Assembly: GCA_024405875.1 (NCBI GenBank)
Contig: JAKSOA010000004.1
Span: forward strand, 34,136 to 98,135
From: Paludibacteraceae bacterium
Lineage (GTDB): Bacteria > Bacteroidota > Bacteroidia > Bacteroidales > Paludibacteraceae
Direction: 5' to 3'
DNA: 64,000 nt
A model generated the notes under the pieces. The model ran no database searches, was not told the DNA's origin, and worked only from the letters and a program-made list of their open reading frames with translations. Positions 35,054-42,831 of the stretch are shown in pieces. Within the stretch, counting starts at the first letter, position 1. Each line of letters begins with the position of its first letter. The translations under genes and the position numbers were made by a program.

Positions 35054-35860
35054 ATGAAAACAAAACTGTTTATTTTATTGTTTGCATCACTATGCTTCTC
35101 TCAGCTGACACTTGCAGAGGAGATTCTGATAACAATAACCGCAAACGGAGTGCGTACCACGTATGCTTTTGACTCGTTTAAGAGTGCCAAAATAGAAGAC
35201 CCGTATGCCGATGTTCTTACACTAAATGTAAATTTCAACGATGGTACAAAGTCTGTAGGGAATATCAAAACCCTGATTAGAGAAGTTACAAAAGATGAGC
35301 CACAGGAGGAGGTTGAGATTGAACCTAGTGAAACCTCTGCCACATTCACTTGGCCGCAAATTCCAGGAGCGTTAACCTACCAACTTATAATCTACAAGGA
35401 TGACACGCAGACAGAAAGGTTATGTACACTTACCTTCAACAGCAACGGTCAGCTTATAAACATAGACTTTAATCCGCAAGGACTAGTACAAAAGACGGCA
35501 CAGACAATATTCAGTTTTACTGTAACAGGTCTTGAGGCAGGACACAAGTATGACTATACAATGCAGGCACTCGGCTCTGCCGATGAGGTGATAGATGAGC
35601 AAAAAGGTACATTTGAAACACTCACCACATCTACAAATGATGTTAATGATAACAAAGTGAATATCTATACACGAGGCAAGACCATAGTTGTGGATTGTGA
35701 TAAGGAGAGTGAAATCCTGTTCTACAACACCATTGGACAGCAGGTTGGCGACTGCATACGCACACAGCATTGTGAGTGCACGGTTACCATAGCAGGGGCA
35801 TATACAGTGGTAGTGAATGGAGTAACACACAGAATAGGCGTTGCTTCTCCGTCATTCTGA
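35054..35860 (+). CDS. secreted protein with fibronectin-like domain and sorting-type tail
   Basis: A 268-residue protein with a signal peptide (cleavage near SQLTLAEE). Residues 100-190 look like a fibronectin type III fold (TSATFTWPQIPGALTYQLII and a closing LEAGHKYDYTMQAL). The C-terminal 60 residues (VNIYTRGKTIVVDC, FYNTIGQQVGDCI, GAYTVVVNG) match the layout of type A sorting domains used by the type IX secretion system. It is therefore probably exported to or past the outer membrane. The ligand or role is unknown. The N-terminal part (FDSFKSAKIED) recurs in many Bacteroidota surface proteins. Confidence 0.7.
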   Translation: MKTKLFILLFASLCFSQLTLAEEILITITANGVRTTYAFDSFKSAKIEDPYADVLTLNVNFNDGTKSVGNIKTLIREVTKDEPQEEVEIEPSETSATFTWPQIPGALTYQLIIYKDDTQTERLCTLTFNSNGQLINIDFNPQGLVQKTAQTIFSFTVTGLEAGHKYDYTMQALGSADEVIDEQKGTFETLTTSTNDVNDNKVNIYTRGKTIVVDCDKESEILFYNTIGQQVGDCIRTQHCECTVTIAGAYTVVVNGVTHRIGVASPSF

Positions 35861-35919
35861 GCACGAAGTGCGAAGAATCTCATAATGTTTAGTAGATTTT
35901 CGCTAACGCTCAAGATGAC
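35851..35919. repeat. REP-like inverted repeat / possible terminator
   Basis: GTCATTCTGAGC (35851-35862) and GCTCAAGATGAC (35908-35919) are inverted with one mismatch and enclose a small GCAC/GTGC hairpin. The motif around TCATTCTGAGC is a common intergenic repeat type in bacteria. Here it overlaps the stop codon of the secreted-protein gene and may end its transcript. Confidence 0.55.
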
Positions 35920-35956
35920 GTAAAAAATAAACAAAACAAATTAAAACCATAAACCC

Positions 35957-37888
35957 ATGAAAAAAACTTTATTAGTTGTAATTACAACACTTGCGGCACT
36001 ATTGGCACTTACCGCAACAGCAGAGAGAAAAATTTGGATGTACTCACATTCAGGTAATCACGTAAGCCTTCCAGTAACAGATTTGGACAGTATCGGTTTT
36101 GAAACTCCAACTGTTCTTGAATTATCAGAATACAATAAAAAACTTGACAGCAAGGGTGGCAGTTTCACTCTTGGCATAACCACTAATCAGACTTGGAAAG
36201 CGGAGGTCAATAATCCTATTGCAGTAACACTCTCAAAAACAACAGGCACAGGCTCTGATGATATTTCTGTTACCGCAATGGAGAATACGGGCTCTAAGTC
36301 GTACTCTGCCATAGTTACCGTAACAGCAAAAAATGGAATGTACAAGCAGTTGATTCTGACAGTTGCAGGAACAGAGCCAGGCTCGCTGAAAATTGAACCC
36401 GAGGTAAAGAATCTGGCAAGCACTGGCGGAAGATTCCCTCTTAATAGAGAGACAGATCAAGCGTGGACGGCAACAGTCAGCGACCCGTCCGCTCTGACGC
36501 TTTCAAAATCATCAGGTACAGGCAGTGCCACAATCAATGTATCTGCGGTTTCAAATGCGGACACAAAGCCTTACACAGAATATGTTACAGTGGAACTTGC
36601 AGACGGAACTAAGAAACAACTTACGGTTAATGTCTCTGTTAATGACGAATATGTGTTAGCCGATCTTGAACCGTGGGGAACAGTGGTTGCGAAAAAGGGA
36701 GGGACAATAGATGCAAATGTGTCATCAAACACATACTGGAGTGTTGAATGCAACAAGGGCTGGGCTAGGGTATCACCAAATTTAGGAGAGTTTAATAGTG
36801 CTATTAAAATAGAGGTGGATGCAAATCCTAATGGATATGCCGAGTACGCCAGTTTGACATTTTATGCAATGGGAGGCAATACAAGTTCTTATTCAATAAT
36901 ACGTGAGGGCGACAGAATTTCAGTTAGTCCTACAGAAAAAGAAATTTGGTATGAAGGTGGCACTATTGATATGGCTGTAACATCAAACACAGACTGGACT
37001 GCATCAAGCAGTCAGAGTTGGGCAACGCTAGCAACTTCTTCTGGTAGCGGGAATGGAACAATTGCGGTAACAGTTTCAGAAAACACAAGCCTTAAAACCG
37101 ACACGGCTGTAGTTACATTAACTACTGCATTTGGAATAAAAACTTCAACAACAATAGTAAGATTAGGAGTTGAGAAGTGTAATGCTTCAGATTATCCACA
37201 GGTAACCATAGGTGCACAGGTATGGATGGCGGAAAACTACCGTTGCTCAAAGTACGACACTGAGTCTGAAGCATACAAAGAGGGAAGATACACCATCCCA
37301 ACATTAAAGAGAATCACATATACCCCATACTTCACCGATGCGTCAGACAAGAGCAAGTGGAATACTAAATATGGTGATTATTCTGGCAATCTTACTGACG
37401 CACAGATTAAGAAGTTTGGTTACCTCTACAACTGGGCTGCGGCTGTAGGCGTTGCTGACGGAGAAAAGCAGACAACCGCATTCAGCGGCAACCGTCAGGG
37501 CATCTGCCCCAACGGGTGGCACGTACCGTCAAGAGCGGAGTGGCAGACGTTGTGTGACTACATATACAAAGATAAGAGTCTCACATCAGAAGATTATGAA
37601 GTTTGCAAATATCTCAAAACAACCTCTGGCTGGTACAGCGGAGATAGTTACTACGAACCAGGCTTAGATACGTATGGTTTTGCGGCTCTGCCGACAGGCG
37701 TAGCAGTAGCATTTGAAAGTAGTAGTGTGTACGATGTTGGCCACTTTACCAGATTCTGGACGGCTACTCCAGCTGAGAGCCGTAGCGACTCCGCTCACAG
37801 CTGGTACCTCAGTAACGGCGACATCGTTGAAGACATCGGAGACAGGAAGGATGAATGTGGACTATCTGTGCGTTGCTTGAGGGATTGA
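35957..37888 (+). CDS. secreted BACON-repeat protein with C-terminal FISUMP domain
   Basis: A 643-residue protein with a signal peptide (cleavage near ALTATAERK). Four BACON-type immunoglobulin-like repeats of about 85-90 residues follow (about 50-410), each with a pattern like NQTWKAEV...LSKTTGTGSDDISV. A FISUMP domain (about 410-643) ends it: VTIGAQVWMAENY, FGYLYNWAAAVGV, ICPNGWHVPSRAEWQTL, FWTATPAESRS, LSVRCLRD. BACON domains often bind carbohydrate or mucin in gut Bacteroidota; the FISUMP role is unknown. It is a likely surface adhesin. It lies 96 bp after the sorting-tail protein. Confidence 0.8.
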   Translation: MKKTLLVVITTLAALLALTATAERKIWMYSHSGNHVSLPVTDLDSIGFETPTVLELSEYNKKLDSKGGSFTLGITTNQTWKAEVNNPIAVTLSKTTGTGSDDISVTAMENTGSKSYSAIVTVTAKNGMYKQLILTVAGTEPGSLKIEPEVKNLASTGGRFPLNRETDQAWTATVSDPSALTLSKSSGTGSATINVSAVSNADTKPYTEYVTVELADGTKKQLTVNVSVNDEYVLADLEPWGTVVAKKGGTIDANVSSNTYWSVECNKGWARVSPNLGEFNSAIKIEVDANPNGYAEYASLTFYAMGGNTSSYSIIREGDRISVSPTEKEIWYEGGTIDMAVTSNTDWTASSSQSWATLATSSGSGNGTIAVTVSENTSLKTDTAVVTLTTAFGIKTSTTIVRLGVEKCNASDYPQVTIGAQVWMAENYRCSKYDTESEAYKEGRYTIPTLKRITYTPYFTDASDKSKWNTKYGDYSGNLTDAQIKKFGYLYNWAAAVGVADGEKQTTAFSGNRQGICPNGWHVPSRAEWQTLCDYIYKDKSLTSEDYEVCKYLKTTSGWYSGDSYYEPGLDTYGFAALPTGVAVAFESSSVYDVGHFTRFWTATPAESRSDSAHSWYLSNGDIVEDIGDRKDECGLSVRCLRD

Positions 37889-37914
37889 ATTTAATTATGG
37901 GAACGATAACTTTG
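37885..37914 (+). promoter_or_regulatory. promoter of the 110-residue gene
   Basis: TTG (37885-37887), a 19-bp spacer, TAACTTTG (37907-37914). It overlaps the end of the BACON gene and gives a leader that contains the conserved 45-nt element. Confidence 0.65.
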
Positions 37915-37937
37915 TCATATTTACAACCAAAATTATA

Positions 37938-37982
37938 AACGGAGTAACCCGAAAAGCCGATATGAGTGAGTAGGGGAAATTT
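37938..37982 (+). promoter_or_regulatory. conserved 45-nt leader, copy 2
   Basis: Near-identical to copy 1 at 34314 (differences only around TATGAGTGAG versus TATAAATGAG). It ends 17 bp before the ATG at 37999 and lies wholly within the predicted 5' UTR. Confidence 0.65.
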
Positions 37983-37998
37983 TAAAATATAAAATCTT

Positions 37999-38331
37999 AT
38001 GGAACCAAGAGAAAAAATTCAAGTAAAAGAAATGTTTACTGATTTTCCAGAAAAATGGGCGAAAATAAACCTGCCAGAAGCAAAATGTTTTGAAGTAGTA
38101 CCTGATAAAGGTTTTAATGTTAATATTACATCTGACAATTCAACAATATTTGAAGATTTTGGGAACACACCATTAACAACTGTTTTTGCTCTGTTTAAAA
38201 ATACAAATGGAAAGTACCAACTTATTGGCATTTATTGTCTTTCTACCGTAGCTACCAAACAATATGTGCATAGAGTATGGTATAAAATAGATATGAATGC
38301 GGACTCACTTGTATCAACGGTCAATGAATAA
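37999..38331 (+). CDS. unknown protein, 110 residues
   Basis: A 110-residue soluble protein without a recognised family (FTDFPEKWAKINLPEAKCF, then LIGIYCLSTVATKQYVHRVW). It has a full set of expression signals: a promoter at 37885, the conserved leader at 37938 and an intrinsic terminator at 38365. It is thus a one-gene unit. The only link to another gene is the shared leader with the 66-residue gene at 34374. Confidence 0.65.
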   Translation: MEPREKIQVKEMFTDFPEKWAKINLPEAKCFEVVPDKGFNVNITSDNSTIFEDFGNTPLTTVFALFKNTNGKYQLIGIYCLSTVATKQYVHRVWYKIDMNADSLVSTVNE

Positions 38332-38364
38332 TCTTCAAAAGATTAATAACTATTGACTATTTAA

Positions 38365-38400
38365 GCAAATCCCTGAAACAATTTCAGGGATTTGCTTTTA
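38365..38400 (+). terminator. intrinsic terminator
   Basis: Perfect 14-bp arms GCAAATCCCTGAAA (38365-38378) and inverse (38382-38395) with a three-base loop, followed by TTTTA. Confidence 0.85.
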
Positions 38401-38464
38401 TTGAAACTACGCAACAAGCACAAGTATGACAAATAAAGCAAAACAAAACTATTTTACCTTAAAT

Positions 38465-38496
38465 TTTGCATAATTTAAAAATTTGGTGTACTTTCG
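38465..38496 (+). promoter_or_regulatory. promoter of the 47-residue ORF
   Basis: TTTG (38465-38468), a 20-bp spacer, TACTTTCG (38489-38496; one mismatch to TAnnTTTG). The ATG lies at 38524. Confidence 0.65.
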
Positions 38497-38523
38497 CAAG
38501 TGATATTTATATAGACACGTAGT

Positions 38524-38667
38524 ATGTACTCAGCAAAACCTATTCCCACATTAACTGGTGACGCTGCAGAGCGCTTTGAAAAAGCGATGTCAGAGAAAAC
38601 TCCTCGCATTGATATGCGTGAGGCATTACGCACTTTCGATACTATTATGCAGCGTTCCGCTCTCTAA
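38524..38667 (+). CDS. 47-residue small protein, antitoxin-like
   Basis: A short frame missed by long-ORF searches: MYSAKPIPTLTGDAAERF at the start, DMREALRTFDTIMQRSAL at the end. A strong promoter lies upstream. The PIPTL.G.AAERF opening followed by a helical tail resembles small Bacteroidota antitoxin-like proteins that precede toxin genes; this is my recollection of a pattern, not a proven match. The following 100 bp hold a second-frame remnant (YGFDKFRNLRLGEVL to a TAA at 38767) that could be the end of a deleted partner. Confidence 0.5.
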   Translation: MYSAKPIPTLTGDAAERFEKAMSEKTPRIDMREALRTFDTIMQRSAL

Positions 38668-38819
38668 CTATGGGTTTGACAAATTTCGTAATCTACGTTT
38701 GGGTGAAGTCTTAAATACTCGTATGATGTATTTTGATTTAATGACCATAAACGACAGAAAAGCATAACATACTTCTGAACAGCTTATCAAAACCAAATTA
38801 TTTTAAATCATTTAAGGGA

Positions 38820-39593
38820 TTATTCATATTCAACTAATTCTGTGGGGATAGTCATCTTATATTTGTTAACAAAAGTACCACCAGCAGTGACACTGAGCGG
38901 CGAGCCAGTCAACCCTATTTTGGTTAAATCAATGTCTTCAACCCATATATGTTTCGCTTTCTCTGCCATATACAGATATAACCGCTTTACACGCTGACTG
39001 GAGTTTTGCAGCACTTGTTCCACCTTTTTTGGGCGTAATGTATTGAGCATTTCCATAAGATAGTACAAATCCATATAACTATAGTGTTTAGGTGCTAATT
39101 GTAAACACTCTGCAAATGCCTGCTCTGCCGATGAAACAGGTAATTCCAACTCTTGGTATCCGAAATTCTCTGTTTCATTATTGTATGCATCCATTCTTAC
39201 AGGCACTATGGTGAAGTCAAATATATCCATTTTTAGCCATTGTGCCTCGTAGTTGCTATGCAAGGCTACCATCAAACGAGGTTTACCCATAGGAACATAA
39301 TGCATATACCTGTGCAGTTCTAAAGCCGAATGGGCTGCTATATGCAAATTTTTACCCACCTGCGTTAGATTGCAACTCATAGCGGCATACGCTTGCGGAT
39401 TATCTCCCTTACGGAAATAAACACCGCGGCAAAGTCTTTCCAACCAGCCGTTCTCACAGTAACTTTTAACTAATTGATTAGACCACCCATTTGAGGTTAA
39501 CCAAGATGAAAAATAGAGACCATGCGGTATCCCTTCTGTGAGTAGCCTATTTAATTTACTATCTTTAACTAAAACCATACTATAGTTATTCAC
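38820..39593 (-). CDS. AbiEi-family antitoxin, apparently orphan
   Basis: A 257-residue AbiEi-type protein: an N-terminal winged-helix region (SNQLVKSYCENGWLERLCRGVYFRKGD) and a C-terminal domain with ALELHRYMHYV and SAEQAFAECLQL. AbiEi normally represses and neutralises the AbiEii nucleotidyltransferase toxin in a type IV toxin-antitoxin system. Here the stop codon overlaps an ATG that begins MNNP, the usual AbiEii start, but the frame closes after nine codons and no toxin follows. The antitoxin gene itself is intact and has a full promoter. It may be an anti-addiction relic. Confidence 0.8.
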   Translation of the reverse strand: MNNYSMVLVKDSKLNRLLTEGIPHGLYFSSWLTSNGWSNQLVKSYCENGWLERLCRGVYFRKGDNPQAYAAMSCNLTQVGKNLHIAAHSALELHRYMHYVPMGKPRLMVALHSNYEAQWLKMDIFDFTIVPVRMDAYNNETENFGYQELELPVSSAEQAFAECLQLAPKHYSYMDLYYLMEMLNTLRPKKVEQVLQNSSQRVKRLYLYMAEKAKHIWVEDIDLTKIGLTGSPLSVTAGGTFVNKYKMTIPTELVEYE

Positions 39594-39605
39594 ATAAATT
39601 TAATG

Positions 39606-39637
39606 CAAAAATACTCCAAAATTTTTATTTATGCAAA
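39606..39637 (-). promoter_or_regulatory. promoter of the AbiEi gene
   Basis: On the minus strand TTTG (39637-39634), a 20-bp spacer, TATTTTTG (39613-39606). The start codon at 39593 follows after 12 bp, so the leader is very short. Confidence 0.75.
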
Positions 39638-39657
39638 TTTAAACCCCAATATTAAAT

Positions 39658-39683
39658 ACAAGCCCGCAAAAGCCTTTGGGGTG
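39658..39683. repeat. dispersed hairpin repeat, copy 5
   Basis: ACAAGCCCGCAAAAG then CCTTTGGGGTG. It is followed by TACTACTCTATTCCC and TAATTTAA, the same continuation as copy 4 but with a decayed -7 box. Confidence 0.8.
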
Positions 39684-39838
39684 TACTACTCTATTCCCTA
39701 ATTTAATACAAAAATTGTCGTAATAAGACGATTTTACGACAAAAAACCTCATAAACTTCTATCTATGTGAGGTTTCTGCAATTACAAAAATTAAACTTTT
39801 ATGACAATTTGATAATCAGCGAGTTATATGTAATTTTA

Positions 39839-39870
39839 TTTGGCGGTTACTGCAAAATTCAGTACCTTTG
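39839..39870 (+). promoter_or_regulatory. promoter of an unknown short transcript
   Basis: TTTG (39839-39842), a 20-bp spacer, TACCTTTG (39863-39870): a full consensus match with no long gene downstream. Confidence 0.65.
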
Positions 39871-39908
39871 CTTATTCGTGGCAAAATAATGTTGCAGCCG
39901 TTAGGTTA

Positions 39909-40016
39909 ATGTGTGTTGATTCCAATGGGAAAGAGTGCTATCTAATAAAAACAGCGACTCTGTACAACACAGAATCGCTGTTAAAGAAAAAATTATTATG
40001 TGCTAACGACCACTAA
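39909..40016 (+). CDS. possible 35-residue ORF
   Basis: ATG 39909 to TAA 40014-40016, behind a strong promoter. The peptide begins MCVDSNGKECYLIKTATLYN and ends in a Lys/Leu-rich stretch. No similarity is recognised, and a strong hairpin lies inside the frame, so it may be non-coding. Confidence 0.25.
   Translation: MCVDSNGKECYLIKTATLYNTESLLKKKLLCANDH
39945..39982 (-). terminator. minus-strand intrinsic terminator
   Basis: AACAGCGA.TCTGT (39950-39963 on plus) and its inverse to 39982 form a stem. On the minus strand it is followed by TTTTTATTAG. It could stop transcripts coming from the RhuM gene. Confidence 0.5.
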
Positions 40017-40193
40017 AGTGTTACCTTTCAAATTAGCCTATAGACTATCCTTTGCTTCTATAGTTCTGTACCATCTAAATCAAATATGCAAAGGCCTGAT
40101 TTAGAGAGTGGCTGAAACATAATAACTCTACAAAATTACAAACTTTTTCCTAATTGCAAACTATTTTTCCGCAAAAAGATTTTCCACCTAAAT

Positions 40194-40221
40194 ACAAGCC
40201 ACCAAAAGCCTTTGGGTGGGG
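40194..40221. repeat. dispersed hairpin repeat, copy 6
   Basis: ACAAGCCACCAAAAG then CCTTTGGGTGGGG, 5 bp before the end of the RhuM gene, in terminator position for that minus-strand gene. Confidence 0.8.
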
Positions 40222-40226
40222 CTACC

Positions 40227-41252
40227 CTATTCTTGTGGAATTTCAGGGAGTCTTCCGTTATGACTATATTTATCAAAATCACTCACAAATAATTTATCCT
40301 GAATTATACGGAACTTTTCAAACTCAGTTTCAGCGAATTCCTTTGCCCGCTCTGCGGTAACTGTTCCTGCACCTTTAAGCACGTCATCACCTCCAGCCGC
40401 CAAAATGGAATCAATACGATTATTCCAATCCTCCATTGTCATAGGAATGTGCTTTTTTGCCATACGCTCTGCCAAATCAAGTGTACCACTGACAAGTCTT
40501 CCCATATCTTCAAGCTCATTTTCTTTTAGATAATTTTTAGCTATCGTAACATCTGATTTGACTATTTTTCCGTTAGGAGCATTCTCCCAAGTGGTAAGCC
40601 CCATATTTTCCTTGTCAGCATTGGCACGTTCCATTATAAGTTCAGAAGCAGTATGTCTATGTACCGCATAATGCATTTTATTTTGCATCTTTTGAAAAAA
40701 CAAACGTGTGATGGGAGCATCCTTATTATAATCTATTGCCGTAGCGTAAATATCTGTTAATTTCTGATAGAAACGACGCTCGCTCAAGCGTATTTCTCTG
40801 ATTTCAGAAAGCAAATGTTCAAAATAGTCTTCCCCTATAACTGTGCCGTTCTCCATTCTCTTCTTATCTATGACGTACCCACGTATGGCAAATTGCCGTA
40901 GAACCATAGTACACCATTGACGGAACTGAGTGGCTCTAACTGAATTAACCCTATAACCTACAGAAATTATTGCATCAAGATTATAAAATTGAGTGTTATA
41001 TGTTTTGCCGTCCAAAGCAGTATGTGCAAATTTTGCACATACTGCTTCTTGTTGTAGTTCAGAAATGTCAAATATATTTTTAAGGTGTTTTGTTATTACA
41101 GACCTATCTACATCAAATAGCTGTGCCATAGCCTTTTGTGTACACCATATGGTCTCATCTTTATATGCAACCTGAATACCATCATCTTTCCCGTCAGCCA
41201 CAAACATAAGAAATTCTGCGGTACTATTCCTTATTCCAACATTCTTTATCAT
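40227..41252 (-). CDS. RhuM family protein
   Basis: A 341-residue RhuM (COG3943) protein. The N-terminal DNA-binding-like domain (DETIWCTQKAMAQLFDVDRSVITKHLKNIF) and the core FYNLDAIISVGYRVNS and FRQWCTMVLRQF match the family. RhuM was first noted as a virulence-associated protein in Salmonella. Related genes are common on genomic islands and in some defence loci, but activity is not established. A full promoter lies upstream at 41295-41326. Copies of the dispersed repeat flank the gene on both sides (40194 and 41343). Confidence 0.88.
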   Translation of the reverse strand: MIKNVGIRNSTAEFLMFVADGKDDGIQVAYKDETIWCTQKAMAQLFDVDRSVITKHLKNIFDISELQQEAVCAKFAHTALDGKTYNTQFYNLDAIISVGYRVNSVRATQFRQWCTMVLRQFAIRGYVIDKKRMENGTVIGEDYFEHLLSEIREIRLSERRFYQKLTDIYATAIDYNKDAPITRLFFQKMQNKMHYAVHRHTASELIMERANADKENMGLTTWENAPNGKIVKSDVTIAKNYLKENELEDMGRLVSGTLDLAERMAKKHIPMTMEDWNNRIDSILAAGGDDVLKGAGTVTAERAKEFAETEFEKFRIIQDKLFVSDFDKYSHNGRLPEIPQE

Positions 41253-41294
41253 AATTATGTCCTTTTATAACAAGCATACACATATATGCAAATA

Positions 41295-41326
41295 CAAATA
41301 TAACACATTTTCTGATTTTTCACAAA
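41295..41326 (-). promoter_or_regulatory. promoter of the RhuM gene
   Basis: On the minus strand TTTG (41326-41323), a 20-bp spacer, TATATTTG (41302-41295): full consensus. Confidence 0.75.
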
Positions 41327-41342
41327 TAATTTTAGTTGTATA

Positions 41343-41370
41343 ACAAGCCCACAAAAGCCTTTGGGTGGGG
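41343..41370. repeat. dispersed hairpin repeat, copy 7
   Basis: ACAAGCCCACAAAAG then CCTTTGGGTGGGG and TTAACAC, between the divergent RhuM and aldehyde dehydrogenase genes. Copy 1 has a similar continuation (ACTTACAC). This is the rightmost copy and marks the end of the island. Confidence 0.8.
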
Positions 41371-41453
41371 TTAACACAAATTTACAAAAATAATCTCTTT
41401 ATTTTCTGAATTATTTTATACTTTCGCATAGTAAAAACATTAACAACCCCGCT

Positions 41454-42830
41454 ATGACAGAACAGGAGATAAAATCATTAGTTGAGAGTCAGAGAAAATA
41501 TTTCAGAAGCGGAGCCACGCTTGACTATAGTGTAAGAAAGGGATGGCTTATTGCTTTAAGAAATGGAGTTCACAAATATGAGACAGCCTTGAGCGATGCA
41601 CTGAAAACAGATTTGGGTAAGAGTGTTTTTGAGGGTTATGTCTGTGAAATAGGACTCACCTTGTCAAAAATAACTTGGACACTTAAACATCTGAAGTCAC
41701 TGATGGCTGACAAACGCTACAGAATGCCACTTGTGCAGTTCCATTCAAAATGCTTCTCATCTGCCACTCCATACGGAACCGTACTGATTATGAGTCCGTG
41801 GAACTACCCTGTCCTGCTCACATTAGAGCCATTGATTTATGCTATTGCCGCAGGAAATACCGTTATTCTGAAACCATCAGCCTACGCACCTTCCGTCAGT
41901 CAGGTATTGTGTGATATGATTAGTGAGATATTCCCGGCTGAACTTGTCTCTGTAGTAAAGGGAGGCAGAGATGAGAACCAGTCTCTATTAAGCCAGAAGT
42001 TTGACTTCATATTCTTTACTGGAGGCAAAGTAGTGGGCAAGGTGGTACTAAAGCACGCCGCTGAGCATCTTACTCCCACTATTCTGGAACTTGGAGGCAA
42101 AAGCCCCTGCATTATTGACGCCTCAGCAAATATAAAGTTGGCGGCAAGAAGAGTTGTATTTGGAAAATACCTCAACTGCGGACAAACCTGTGTGGCTCCT
42201 GACTATATTCTGTGCCATAAAAGCGTTAAAGAGGCATTCATTAACGCCGTTAAAGAGGAAATTACAAGACAATTCAGCAAAGACCCTATCAACAACCCTG
42301 GTTACGGGAAAATAATCACACGCAAGCATTTTGACCGCATACTCGGATTAATTGATGAGAACAAAGTGGTTTACGGCGGAGCGTCAAATCTGTCCACTCT
42401 TCAAATAGCCCCGACTGTTATGGACGGAGTTACCTTTGATGACAAGGTTATGGGAGAAGAGATTTTCGGACCTGTGATGCCTATAATTGAATATGATGAT
42501 TTAGAGAGTATAATCTCATACATTGAGGATAATCCGCACCCGCTTGCCTTGTATCTTTTCACTAATGACAAGGCTGTGGAGTCAAAATTTATGAAGAGTT
42601 GCCATTTTGGTGGCGGCTGCATAAATGACACTATGATTCATCTTGCCACCGATATGCCGTTTGGCGGCGTTGGTGAGAGCGGTATGGGTTCATACCATAA
42701 TGAGGCGGGCTTTGAGGCGTTCACGCATCGCCGCAGCATAGTTGACAAAAAGAATTGGATAGACCTTTCAATACGCTACCAACCCTACAGCACCTTTAAG
42801 GAAAAACTTGTTAGAATGGTGATGAGGTAA
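41454..42830 (+). CDS. NAD(P)-dependent aldehyde dehydrogenase
   Basis: A 458-residue class 3-like aldehyde dehydrogenase. Motifs: MSPWNYPVLLTLEPL, FFTGGKVVGKVV (cofactor loop), the general base Glu in LELGGKSP and the catalytic Cys in NCGQTCVAPDY. A C-terminal hydrophobic extension is absent. Such enzymes oxidise fatty or aromatic aldehydes to acids. The physiological substrate is unclear. TACTTTCG at 41419-41426 could be its -7 element. It is convergent with the metallophosphoesterase gene, with 1 bp between stops. Confidence 0.93.
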   Translation: MTEQEIKSLVESQRKYFRSGATLDYSVRKGWLIALRNGVHKYETALSDALKTDLGKSVFEGYVCEIGLTLSKITWTLKHLKSLMADKRYRMPLVQFHSKCFSSATPYGTVLIMSPWNYPVLLTLEPLIYAIAAGNTVILKPSAYAPSVSQVLCDMISEIFPAELVSVVKGGRDENQSLLSQKFDFIFFTGGKVVGKVVLKHAAEHLTPTILELGGKSPCIIDASANIKLAARRVVFGKYLNCGQTCVAPDYILCHKSVKEAFINAVKEEITRQFSKDPINNPGYGKIITRKHFDRILGLIDENKVVYGGASNLSTLQIAPTVMDGVTFDDKVMGEEIFGPVMPIIEYDDLESIISYIEDNPHPLALYLFTNDKAVESKFMKSCHFGGGCINDTMIHLATDMPFGGVGESGMGSYHNEAGFEAFTHRRSIVDKKNWIDLSIRYQPYSTFKEKLVRMVMR

Positions 42831-42831
42831 C

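Larger units (their letters stand above)
39684..40193. other. intergenic stretch with promoter and hairpins, no clear gene
   Basis: Contains a hairpin AAACCTCA/TGAGGTTT (39747-39774), a perfect promoter at 39839-39870 reading rightward, and a hairpin at 39950-39982 followed on the minus strand by T residues. A 35-codon frame (ATG 39909 to TAA 40016) lies behind the promoter. Neither the transcript nor the frame is recognised. Confidence 0.5.

Noticed and set aside
38558-38767. 69-codon ORF overlapping the 47-residue gene
   Set aside because: Its first half is a shadow of the 47-residue frame. Only the end (YGFDKFRNLRLGEVL onward) could be a remnant, and I could not identify it.
30616-41370. 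Integron-like cassette array with attC sites
   Set aside because: The repeat-gene-repeat layout recalls integron cassettes, but the repeats lack recognisable attC core sites (RYYYAAC / GTTRRRY), are too short, and no integrase is in the window.
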